Shown: positions 1-6,540 of the stretch, piece by piece
Layout: each line of letters begins with the position of its first letter
How positions within the stretch are numbered: position 1 is the first letter of the stretch
Source of the DNA: an uncultured Actinomycetes bacterium
GTDB taxonomy: Bacteria; Actinomycetota; Actinomycetes; Nanopelagicales; Nanopelagicaceae
NCBI GenBank assembly: GCA_903893085.1
Contig: CAITKS010000069.1
Location: 1 to 15,342, forward strand
Direction of reading: 5' to 3'
Length of the DNA: 15,342 nt
Position numbers and translations under genes: made by a program
The notes under the pieces: model-generated
What the model saw: the letters and a program-made list of their open reading frames with translations, nothing else
What the model was told of the DNA's origin: nothing
Database searches by the model: none

Positions 1-996
1 ACAAACGATCGCATTTGAACCCGTAATCGAGAATGATCCAGCGGAGAATGGAATAACAACAGCATCACCTTTAGTTATTGCCATCTTGCCGGCGCTACTA
101 AATGTAATTTCTCCATCACCATCTAAAACTAAAGCAACTGCGAAGCCTGCTGGGAACTCACCTGCGCCAGGCGCTAAGTGAGCACGGAAATACCCATCTG
201 ATTTAAGCGGCAGAACAGTGCGCATTGATCCGCCAGAGAATGCGGTGTTAGTTATTAACGAATCGAATTCGGCATCTGTTAGTGGATCAAGCTTTAACGC
301 ATCGGTGACAGTTTCAAAACCTAGCCCCAGATGTCCATCCTTGATTCCATCAACTGCAAAACCTTCCCACTCTAAAAGCGCGCTTAGGTCAGTTGGTTCC
401 TGAAGTTCTAACACAAATATTCCGGCATCAATTGCATGGGCAACCCCTGCAGGAACAAGTACTGCATCCCCAACTTTTACTTCGGTTCTGCGAAGTGATG
501 CTAAGAGCGCGGCCGAATCTTGTGCACGAACTAACTTCAATAAATCTTCCTTGTTTTGTTGCTGTGCAAAACCTAAACCAACTCCAGAACCGGCCGGTGC
601 TTCCAAAATAATCCACGCTTCGGTCTTGCCGTGATCTAAACCTAAATGTGTTTTAGCAAATGCTTTATTTGGATGGTAATGAACCGGAAGGCGTTGATCG
701 GGATCTAATAACTTAATTAATATTTCGGTACTTAACCCAAAATTCTTAACATGATCTGCACCGAGCCAGCCATCTGGGTCTGCCTTGATTGCATCGCGCA
801 GCAAAGTTCCATCTGTTAATCGCGAAAGCCCTTGTTCAGCCTCGCCGAAACGAGTAGTTACGGAACCAATCCATTCTTCAGGACGCATCGGACCACCAGG
901 GCCGTGACGTAATGCACCAATGCGATTGCCACCTCGGTAAAAGTGATCGAACTGATTTGAAGGAAGTTTGGCGGGGGTGGTTGAACTATGTGACAT
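1..996 (-). CDS. manA: Class I mannose-6-phosphate isomerase-type cupin enzyme (3' end cut by window edge)
   Basis: An open frame runs from the ATG at 996 to the window edge without a stop, giving 332 visible residues. Type I phosphomannose isomerases are zinc cupins that interconvert aldose and ketose 6-phosphates (mannose-6-P and fructose-6-P). The zinc-site pattern is visible: H106 and H108 in LPVHYHPN, E126 in GKTEAW and H187 in VPAGVAHAID, followed by LELQEPTDLS. The second, non-catalytic cupin follows at about 255-332. This is the short bacterial architecture, lacking the long helical insert of E. coli ManA. The start is supported by a TAnnnT -10 element ending 7 nt before the ATG, so the mRNA is probably leaderless. 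The gene is divergent from a sugar aldolase/dehydrogenase/kinase operon across a 55-bp gap, so its real substrate may be that pathway's sugar or sugar phosphate rather than mannose-6-P. Family assignment is firm; substrate is inferred. Confidence 0.85.
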   Translation of the reverse strand, partial: MSHSSTTPAKLPSNQFDHFYRGGNRIGALRHGPGGPMRPEEWIGSVTTRFGEAEQGLSRLTDGTLLRDAIKADPDGWLGADHVKNFGLSTEILIKLLDPDQRLPVHYHPNKAFAKTHLGLDHGKTEAWIILEAPAGSGVGLGFAQQQNKEDLLKLVRAQDSAALLASLRRTEVKVGDAVLVPAGVAHAIDAGIFVLELQEPTDLSALLEWEGFAVDGIKDGHLGLGFETVTDALKLDPLTDAEFDSLITNTAFSGGSMRTVLPLKSDGYFRAHLAPGAGEFPAGFAVALVLDGDGEITFSSAGKMAITKGDAVVIPFSAGSFSITGSNAIVC

Positions 997-1002
997 GGTT
1001 CT

Positions 1003-1008
1003 AGACTA
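1003..1008 (-). promoter_or_regulatory. -10 element of the manA-type gene (leaderless)
   Basis: On the minus strand TAGTCT is followed by exactly six bases (AGAACC) and then the ATG at 996. That places the expected transcription start on or next to the A of the start codon. No Shine-Dalgarno sequence is present and no convincing -35 box is seen. The same geometry recurs at other starts in this window, which raises its credibility. Confidence 0.5.
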
Positions 1009-1021
1009 CTTGCAGGATCTA

Positions 1022-1044
1022 TATATTTTCCACCTAAATTGGAG
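1022..1044 (+). promoter_or_regulatory. -10 element and ribosome binding site of the aldolase operon
   Basis: TATATT at 1022-1027 is a good -10 hexamer. GGAG at 1041-1044 lies 7 nt before the ATG at 1052, a proper Shine-Dalgarno spacing. Unlike most gene starts here, this operon therefore appears to have a short leader (about 18 nt) and a conventional ribosome binding site. A -35 box is not obvious. Confidence 0.45.
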
Positions 1045-1051
1045 CCAGTAA

Positions 1052-1882
1052 ATGTCTGATGTATCAATTCGCCTGAAGCGTCTTTTCAATAATGGTCGTT
1101 GCTTTGATATCGCAGTAGATCACGGCTTCTTTGGCGAAGGCACTTTTCTTGCAGGTATCGAAGATATGAGCGCAGCCGTTGACACATTGATCACCGCCGC
1201 CCCTGATGCGATCCAGTTAACTTTGGGTCAAGCGAAGTTGTTGCAGAGCCACCCAAATCCACATAAGCCTTCACTAGTACTGCGCACCGATGTGGCAAAT
1301 GTTTATGGAAAAGTTATTCCTGATCATCTATTTAGTATTCTGCTGGAAGAACCAGTTTTGCAAGCTGTGCGTCTTGATGCAGCAATTGTGGTTGTAAATC
1401 TCCTTGACTTGCCTGGGCGACCTGAACTGCGCGATGCCTGCATCCGCAACATCATGACCTTAAAGGCACAGTGTGAACACTACGGAATGCCGTTGATGGT
1501 AGAACCGTTGGTAATGAAAGATGCAACTGCCGGTGGATACACATCTGATGGTGAATTAGAAAAGGTTGTGCCGCTAGTTCGCCAAGCAATTGAGCTTGGT
1601 GCCGATGTAATTAAGGCAGACCCAACTGATAACGCAGCCGATTATCACCATGTGATTCAAACTGCTGGCACCGTTCCGGTATTGGTTCGCGGTGGCGGTC
1701 GCGTATCTGATGAAGAACTTCTAAACCGCACCGCTGAAGTTTTGAAGCAAGGCGCCGCTGGAATAGTTTATGGCCGAAATATCATCGCTCATCCAAAACC
1801 TGCCAAGATGACGCAAGCGCTGATGGCAATGTTGCATCAAGGAACTTCAGCTGCTGATGCGCTAAAGATTGTTAATAGTTGA
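1052..1882 (+). CDS. Class I aldolase, DhnA/LsrF (DeoC/LacD) family
   Basis: This 276-residue (beta/alpha)8-barrel aldolase belongs to the DeoC/LacD superfamily, closest in appearance to DhnA-type fructose-bisphosphate aldolases and LsrF. These enzymes cleave or transfer phosphorylated ketoses through a lysine Schiff base. Visible marks are the N-terminal FDIAVDHG (residues 18-25, with D23), the probable Schiff-base lysine K188 in ADVIKADPTD, the phosphate-binding glycine run VRGGGR (212-217) and the C-terminal YGRN (240-243). The ATG is preceded by GGAG at 7 nt. It is first of three genes separated by only 1 and 2 nt, the others being a Gfo/Idh dehydrogenase and a PfkB kinase, so it probably cleaves the phosphorylated product of that pair. 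Cleavage of fructose-1,6-bisphosphate itself is an alternative. The substrate cannot be read from the sequence. Confidence 0.8.
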   Translation: MSDVSIRLKRLFNNGRCFDIAVDHGFFGEGTFLAGIEDMSAAVDTLITAAPDAIQLTLGQAKLLQSHPNPHKPSLVLRTDVANVYGKVIPDHLFSILLEEPVLQAVRLDAAIVVVNLLDLPGRPELRDACIRNIMTLKAQCEHYGMPLMVEPLVMKDATAGGYTSDGELEKVVPLVRQAIELGADVIKADPTDNAADYHHVIQTAGTVPVLVRGGGRVSDEELLNRTAEVLKQGAAGIVYGRNIIAHPKPAKMTQALMAMLHQGTSAADALKIVNS

Positions 1883-1883
1883 T

Positions 1884-3020
1884 ATGTCTTCGCAAAAAAT
1901 AGTCAAAGTCGGCATTATCGGCGGCGGATTAATGGGTCGCGAATTATTGGCTTTGGTTGGGCGTTGGGATGCACTATTAGAACATCCAATTCGCCCCGTG
2001 ATTACTGCGATTGCAGATACATCCGATGCTGTGCGTGAGTTCTTTACCAACGCCGGTGTCGCTGAGTCATATAGCGATTACAAGCAATTACTAGCCAGTC
2101 CAAATGTCGATGTCGTTTATATCGCAGTGCCACATAACCTTCATGAAGAAATCTACATCGCAACCATTAACGCTGGTAAAGATTTCTTAGGTGAAAAACC
2201 ATTTGGAATAGATTTGGTAGCAGCCGAGAAAATCGCCGCTGCACTTGCTGGAAAGCCCAACTTTGTGCGCGTATCTAGCGAACTTCCTTTCTATCCCGGT
2301 GCACAAGCTGCGGTACGCGAAGTGCAGACTGGCAATCTTGGAGAAATTGTTGAAGTTCGATCTGGGCTGCTGCATTCCTCGGATATTGATCGCAAAAAGA
2401 AAATTAACTGGAAACGTCAACGTAAGTTCTGTGGCGATATTGGAGTATTAGGTGATCTTGGAATGCATGCCGCACATATCCCGTTGCGCTTAGGATTTAC
2501 CCCCACGAAAGTTTTTGCAATGTTGGATGACATTGTTACGCATCGTGAAAACGCTGCTGGCGAACAAGTTCCTTGTGATACTTTCGACAACGCAGTTTTA
2601 GCGATGCGTGCTAAAAATCCCGGCAACGATCGCGAATTTCCAATGTACTGGGAGATGAAGCGCATTGCCCCGGGTGAAAGCAATACTTTCTTCTTCTCAG
2701 CAATCGGCATGACAGGTGGCGTTCGATTTAGCACTAAGAACCCTGCGGTTTATCACACCTTCGCACTGCGAAATGGCGAACAAGTTTGGTCTGAGATACA
2801 ACCGGGCCACGTAACAAATTGGCCGGTAATTACTGGACATATCTTTGAATTTGGTTTCCCAGATGCCTTGCTGCAGATGTGGGCGGCTTATTTTGCAGAA
2901 CGCGAAGGCAAGCTTGGCGATCGCTTTGGTTGTGCAACCGTTGCTGAAGTTGTTAACTCACATAAAGCATTTGCTGCGGCGATGAAATCTCACGGATCTC
3001 ACTCAGAAATATCCATGTAG
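1884..3020 (+). CDS. Gfo/Idh/MocA family NAD(P)-dependent sugar oxidoreductase
   Basis: The product is 378 residues from the ATG at 1884. A TTG 15 nt upstream is in frame but lies inside the aldolase gene, and the ATG sits one base after the aldolase stop, so the ATG is preferred with translational coupling. The N-terminal Rossmann domain has VGIIGGGLMG (9-18) for the dinucleotide. The family EKP signature is at 104-106, where K105 is the usual catalytic lysine. The second domain carries GDLGMHAAH, with D191 and H195 matching the DxGxH catalytic pair. Members oxidise or epimerise sugars, inositols and amino sugars using NAD(P), in the cytoplasm. The position between an aldolase and a PfkB kinase points to a sugar-acid, keto-sugar or cyclitol intermediate. 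Family is certain; substrate unknown. Confidence 0.85.
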   Translation: MSSQKIVKVGIIGGGLMGRELLALVGRWDALLEHPIRPVITAIADTSDAVREFFTNAGVAESYSDYKQLLASPNVDVVYIAVPHNLHEEIYIATINAGKDFLGEKPFGIDLVAAEKIAAALAGKPNFVRVSSELPFYPGAQAAVREVQTGNLGEIVEVRSGLLHSSDIDRKKKINWKRQRKFCGDIGVLGDLGMHAAHIPLRLGFTPTKVFAMLDDIVTHRENAAGEQVPCDTFDNAVLAMRAKNPGNDREFPMYWEMKRIAPGESNTFFFSAIGMTGGVRFSTKNPAVYHTFALRNGEQVWSEIQPGHVTNWPVITGHIFEFGFPDALLQMWAAYFAEREGKLGDRFGCATVAEVVNSHKAFAAAMKSHGSHSEISM

Positions 3021-3022
3021 TT

Positions 3023-3943
3023 ATGGCTGACTTCGCATCTACAAATATTGCCGTTATTGGCAGCACGATGATGGATTTAACTGTCTATGCAGATATTTTG
3101 CCGGCCGCGGGCGAAACGCGCTTTGGGGAAAGTTTTACTACTGGATTTGGTGGAAAAGGCGCAAACCAAGCAGTGATGGCAGCTCGTACCGGCGCCCGCG
3201 TAACAATGATTACTGGCATCGGTAAAGATGGTTTTGGTGATGAAAGCCTGCAGAACTTTAAGAATTCACAGATGGATATCTCCTCGGTACTGCGCTTTGA
3301 AACCCACACCGGCGTTGCGCATATCTGGGTGGATGGACAAGGACAAAATCGTATTTCCATAGTTCCGGGTGCGAATTTTGAATTAACTCCGCAGGATGCA
3401 ATTGAACAAGTTAAAAAACTTAAGGATGTTAGCGTCCTAATTGCACAGTGCGAGATCCCACAGGAAGTTACTTTGGCCGCTTTTCGTACAGCGCAAGAGT
3501 TGGGAATTACTACAATTTTAAATCCTGCGCCTTATCAGCCGCTGAGTGATGACTTGCTTGAACTGACAGATTGGCTGATCCCAAATGAAATCGAGTTTGC
3601 AGAACTAGATAAATCACATCGCGAACCAAATTCAGACGAAGTGATTTCATCGTTACGCGTTAAAGGCCGAACCATTGTCACACTTGGCAGTGAAGGTGCA
3701 GCACTTGTTACAGTGGATGGCAAAGTAAAAAGGTTTGACGCAAAGAAAGTGACGGCAACTGACACAACTGGTGCAGGTGATTGCTTTATTGGAGCCTTTG
3801 CTGCTGCGTTAGCAACCGGTGCAACAGAGGAAAGCGCAGTTCAGTTTGGAATTGATTGTGCAACGAAGAGCGTAATGCGCAAAGGTGCACAATCTTCATA
3901 CCCAACTTTAAACGAAATAGATTTCAGCCTGATTTCAAAATAA
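3023..3943 (+). CDS. PfkB-family carbohydrate kinase (ribokinase-like)
   Basis: This 306-residue ATP-dependent sugar kinase has the ribokinase fold. The first PfkB signature is around GFGGKGANQAV (41-51). NPAP (167-170) and PNEIEF (187-192) follow, and the second signature DTTGAGD (247-253) carries the catalytic base D253 and the anion hole. Length and motifs match RbsK closely, and a D-ribose pyranase gene lies tail-to-tail with it, so phosphorylation of ribose is a reasonable first guess. However, it is the third gene of a tight operon with an aldolase and a Gfo/Idh dehydrogenase, which ribose salvage does not need. A different ketose, deoxy sugar or keto-acid is therefore possible. The ATG begins 2 nt after the preceding stop. 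The last 20 bp overlap the 3' end of rbsD. Confidence 0.85.
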   Translation: MADFASTNIAVIGSTMMDLTVYADILPAAGETRFGESFTTGFGGKGANQAVMAARTGARVTMITGIGKDGFGDESLQNFKNSQMDISSVLRFETHTGVAHIWVDGQGQNRISIVPGANFELTPQDAIEQVKKLKDVSVLIAQCEIPQEVTLAAFRTAQELGITTILNPAPYQPLSDDLLELTDWLIPNEIEFAELDKSHREPNSDEVISSLRVKGRTIVTLGSEGAALVTVDGKVKRFDAKKVTATDTTGAGDCFIGAFAAALATGATEESAVQFGIDCATKSVMRKGAQSSYPTLNEIDFSLISK

Positions 3944-4313
3944 CGCTGCTGTAAGGAACCGCATCACCTGTATGAATAATTCCTAGCGCTTGCCCAACTT
4001 TTGCTTTGAAATCTTCGTGAGCAATAATCGTGGTCGGTAAGCCGCCATGGTGTTTTTTATATTCAGCAACTGTTGCGGCATCAACCTTGGCTTCAAATTC
4101 AGCAGCGAGATACATGCCTGTTAAATCCAAGTGAGGCAAGATCGCATCTAGAACTTGGCATACTGTAGGCGTTCCCATTACAAGTGCCAGATCTATGGTT
4201 TCCACATTTGGGTAAGTTGGAAATGGGCCATCCACAATTGCAATCGTGTTCACGTGACGAAAGCGGGCCAAGAGTGAAGCAAGGTCACCGTTAATAATTC
4301 CATTTTTAATCAT
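3924..4313 (-). CDS. rbsD: D-ribose pyranase (RbsD/FucU family)
   Basis: RbsD catalyses the pyranose-furanose conversion of ribose, supplying the furanose form to ribokinase. FucU relatives act as fucose mutarotases. The ATG at 4313 gives 129 residues beginning MIKNGIINGDL, the normal family N terminus, with the catalytic histidine H20 (ARFRHVNT), D28, and H99 in TIIAHEDF. AGGGA lies 11 nt upstream. An in-frame start at 4376 would add 21 unrelated residues and run into the divergent kinase gene, so it is rejected. Two things are odd. The C-terminal segment reads PYSSVILKSG, where the family usually has Asn in the Y-x-N motif, and the usual few terminal residues after the glycine are missing. 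This may mean altered sugar preference. The gene converges on the PfkB kinase with a 20-bp overlap. Confidence 0.85.
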   Translation of the reverse strand: MIKNGIINGDLASLLARFRHVNTIAIVDGPFPTYPNVETIDLALVMGTPTVCQVLDAILPHLDLTGMYLAAEFEAKVDAATVAEYKKHHGGLPTTIIAHEDFKAKVGQALGIIHTGDAVPYSSVILKSG

Positions 4314-4345
4314 GAATTTATGATTCCCTAGTAATCGCGTTCGCA

Positions 4346-4360
4346 CAAGCGCTAAACTTG
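4346..4360. promoter_or_regulatory. Possible operator dyad over the kinase promoter
   Basis: An imperfect dyad CAAG-N7-CTTG contains the palindromic core AGCGCT (4348-4353 region) in the rbsD/kinase divergent gap. It overlaps the proposed -10 at 4353-4358. A central C-G palindrome flanked by A/T resembles operators of LacI-family sugar repressors in general, but no regulator gene is in the window and no second copy was found near the aldolase operon. Weak. Confidence 0.2.
4353..4358 (+). promoter_or_regulatory. -10 element of the FrcK-type kinase gene (leaderless)
   Basis: TAAACT ends exactly 7 nt before the A of the ATG at 4365, and no Shine-Dalgarno sequence is present. This is the same spacing seen at manA, kynU and the YqhA-family gene, implying transcription starts on the initiation codon. 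Confidence 0.5.
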
Positions 4361-4364
4361 AAAA

Positions 4365-5000
4365 ATGCCCGAACAACTAGCCGATCAAAAAGCGGCTCTC
4401 GCCAGAATTCAAGGACACCTTGAAAAATCTAGCGAACGAGTCCTAATTGGAATCATCGGCAAACCTGGCGCTGGAAAATCAACCCTTTCAAAATTCCTGA
4501 TGAGCAAACTTTCCAAGGAGCTCGTCACGGTCGTACCAATGGATGGATATCACCTAAGTAATAAAGTCTTAAAAGATTTAAAGCGCGCCGATCGCAAAGG
4601 AGCACCAGACACATTTGATGTCGCCGGTTTTGTCTCCCTGGTCAAACGAATTCGTTCAGAACAAACCCAAAATATTTACTATCCAATATTTGATAGAGCA
4701 ATTGAAGAATCTATTGCCGCACAAGGTGTTGTAACTTCTGCGACCAAAGTTGTAATTATTGAAGGTAACTATTTACTGCATGACGAAGGTGGATGGGAAG
4801 TCATCAACGACCTGCTGGATGAGAGCTGGATGGTTGATGTTGATGACGATAAACGAATATCGCGCTTAATCTCACGCCATATTGCTTATGGGAAAGATCC
4901 AGAGGCCGCAAAAGCGTGGGCCAAAGGGACAGATGAAGTAAATGCAAAACTAATCGAACGCGGGCGCACCCGTGCCGATTATGTTGTTGCTATTGATTAA
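4365..5000 (+). CDS. P-loop sugar/nucleoside kinase, YggC/FrcK-like
   Basis: This 211-residue cytoplasmic P-loop kinase belongs to the uridine kinase/pantothenate kinase-like group that includes E. coli YggC and rhizobial FrcK, the kinase encoded with a fructose ABC transporter. The Walker A motif is GKPGAGKST (32-40). The substrate-site segment PMDGYHLSN is at 58-66, the family hallmark RKGAPDTFDV at 77-86, YYPIFDR at 105-111 and IEGNYLL at 132-138. An Arg-rich lid follows at about 164-172. The protein is of normal length. It diverges from rbsD across a 51-bp gap with an apparently leaderless promoter, and its stop overlaps the stop of the convergent aminotransferase by 4 bp. It probably phosphorylates a sugar or nucleoside connected with the neighbouring sugar genes. 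The exact substrate of this family is poorly defined. Confidence 0.8.
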   Translation: MPEQLADQKAALARIQGHLEKSSERVLIGIIGKPGAGKSTLSKFLMSKLSKELVTVVPMDGYHLSNKVLKDLKRADRKGAPDTFDVAGFVSLVKRIRSEQTQNIYYPIFDRAIEESIAAQGVVTSATKVVIIEGNYLLHDEGGWEVINDLLDESWMVDVDDDKRISRLISRHIAYGKDPEAAKAWAKGTDEVNAKLIERGRTRADYVVAID

Positions 5001-6391
5001 CTGCGCAGAGCAACTGCAAGTGAACGGAAATCCTCGACCAAAATGTCGATCTCTTTCTGTCCATGAGCAAGGCTGATTAACCACTGCTCATCAAGTCCTG
5101 GAGGCGTGATGATTCCGCGGTTAAGTGACCAAAGCCAAGACAACTCAGCCACTGCAAAATCAGTTGCTTTGTAATCACGGTAGTTACGAACTGGCGTTGT
5201 GGACCAAGTAATACAGCCCTTAACTCCGAATCCAACTGTATGTGCCGGAAGTTGGAACTCTTCAATAATTTCTGTGATTCGATCAAGTGCTTGTTGATTA
5301 AATGCTTCTGCAGCAGCCAAAGTTTCTGCTGTACAAATTTTATCAACTGCTCTGATACCTGACATTGCAAGTGGGTTACCGTTGAAAGTACCGAAGTGAG
5401 CCATTTTGCCGTTGGATACGAAATCCATGTACTGCTTTTTTCCACCAAATGCAGCGAGAGTAAGTCCGCCGCCAATTGATTTAGCAAGTGTGATCAAATC
5501 AGGTTTAACGCCAAGACGTTGTGCCGCTCCTTGATGACCCGCAGTAAGTCCAGTTTTTACTTCATCAAAGATAAGAACAATGCCATATTCATCGCAGAGT
5601 TCGCGGACTCGTTCTAGATACCCAGCATCTGGAAGAACTATGCCGATATTTTCAAGAACAGGTTCCACAATAAAGCAAGCAATTGTCTTTGCATGCTTTT
5701 GAAAAATACGTTCTAGCGCATCTGGGTTGTTGTAAGGAACAACAAAAACATTTCCAGCAACTAAGTTTGAATCCGCAACTGGAGTTGGCTCTTCAGCATC
5801 ACCTGCTTTATCTAAAGATGGTTTGCTTGATACAACAAATGGGTCGTAGCTACCGTGGTAGCCACCTTCGACCTTAACGATGTCGCTCTTTCCAGTTGCT
5901 GATCTTGCAACGCGTACGGCATACATTGTTGATTCGGTGCCAGAGTTAGTAAATCGCACCTGATCAATTCCAAAGCGACGGCAAATTCGTTCTGCAGCAT
6001 CAGTTGAGATCGGTGAGGGAGTTACGAAGAGCATGCCGGTATCTAGCGCGGCTTTTGCTTCTTCAACAACTACAGGGTTGAGGTGGCCAGCGAGCATTGC
6101 GCCGAATCCCATAGAGAGATCTAGGAGCTGGCGGCCGTCGACATCGGTCATCCACGCGCCTTTAGCTGACACGATCGAGATCGGATATGGATCCCAATGT
6201 TGGAAACTGGAGGTAACCCCAAGTGGGAGTGACTTCATAGAGCGTGCGCTCTCGGCCTCTGAACCCTTGGTGTTGTCTGTAAATAGTTGCCACTCTGAAG
6301 CTAGTAAGGACGCTACTTTTTCAGGAGATATCGGCGTGGATGTTGCTGGTGTTGATCTAAAACTTTCCGCATGATGCGATTGTGTAATCAT
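4997..6391 (-). CDS. Class III PLP aminotransferase, glutamate-1-semialdehyde aminomutase-like
   Basis: This 464-residue fold-type I PLP enzyme (numbering from the ATG at 6391) has TNSGTES (148-154) for cofactor phosphate binding, EGGYHGSYD (175-183), FDEVKTG (275-281, with D276 contacting the PLP ring nitrogen) and the Schiff-base lysine K304 in LAKSIGGG. The general layout, including HFGTFNGNPLAM (332-343), resembles glutamate-1-semialdehyde 2,1-aminomutase (HemL). It has about 40 extra N-terminal residues before the domain and FDEVKTG where genuine HemL has FDEVMTG. It also has no heme genes around it, so another amino/keto substrate is more likely. The ATG is preferred over an in-frame TTG 18 nt upstream because TACAGC, a near -10, lies 6 nt before the ATG. 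The last 4 bp overlap the kinase stop. Confidence 0.8.
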   Translation of the reverse strand: MITQSHHAESFRSTPATSTPISPEKVASLLASEWQLFTDNTKGSEAESARSMKSLPLGVTSSFQHWDPYPISIVSAKGAWMTDVDGRQLLDLSMGFGAMLAGHLNPVVVEEAKAALDTGMLFVTPSPISTDAAERICRRFGIDQVRFTNSGTESTMYAVRVARSATGKSDIVKVEGGYHGSYDPFVVSSKPSLDKAGDAEEPTPVADSNLVAGNVFVVPYNNPDALERIFQKHAKTIACFIVEPVLENIGIVLPDAGYLERVRELCDEYGIVLIFDEVKTGLTAGHQGAAQRLGVKPDLITLAKSIGGGLTLAAFGGKKQYMDFVSNGKMAHFGTFNGNPLAMSGIRAVDKICTAETLAAAEAFNQQALDRITEIIEEFQLPAHTVGFGVKGCITWSTTPVRNYRDYKATDFAVAELSWLWSLNRGIITPPGLDEQWLISLAHGQKEIDILVEDFRSLAVALRS

Positions 6392-6397
6392 TTTAAA

Positions 6398-6403
6398 GCT
6401 GTA
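6398..6403 (-). promoter_or_regulatory. Weak -10-like element of the aminotransferase gene
   Basis: On the minus strand TACAGC is followed by six bases and then the ATG at 6391. The final T of TAnnnT is missing in this register, so it is a weaker match than the other leaderless starts. It supports the ATG as start. Confidence 0.3.
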
Positions 6404-6471
6404 CGGCAAAGGTTTCTGATTTAGAAACTCGTTTGAGAAGTACTCTCCCCGTCATTTTCATTCTTTCGAAT

Positions 6472-6514
6472 GTGGGTTAAGTATCTCCGAAGTCAAAAAA
6501 AGTTGCAACCCCAC
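6472..6514. repeat. Imperfect inverted repeat in the 149-bp divergent gap
   Basis: GTGGGTT at 6472-6478 and AACCCCAC at 6507-6514 are complementary apart from one bulged C, enclosing 28 bases that include a run of seven A's. It lies between the divergent aminotransferase and glycosyltransferase genes, the only gap above 60 bp in the window. It could be an operator or leader structure, or chance. The promoter of the glycosyltransferase was not identified with confidence. Confidence 0.25.
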
Positions 6515-6540
6515 CCCATTTTCATGCGAGAAGTTCGGGC

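Noticed and set aside
393..616. Overlapping open frames on both strands inside the manA-type gene
   Set aside because: They are shadow frames with low-complexity or Cys/Ser-rich products; the minus-strand frame spanning 1-996 carries the complete zinc-site pattern.
1869..1883. TTG start for the Gfo/Idh oxidoreductase inside the aldolase gene
   Set aside because: The ATG at 1884 is one base after the aldolase stop, and the Rossmann motif begins right after it; the five extra residues have no support.
4314..4376. 21-residue N-terminal extension of rbsD from a start at 4376
   Set aside because: It runs into the start of the divergent kinase gene, lacks resemblance to the family, and the ATG at 4313 gives the standard RbsD N terminus with AGGGA upstream.
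6392..6409. TTG start for the class III aminotransferase
   Set aside because: The ATG at 6391 has a -10-like hexamer at leaderless spacing and the added six residues show no ribosome site.
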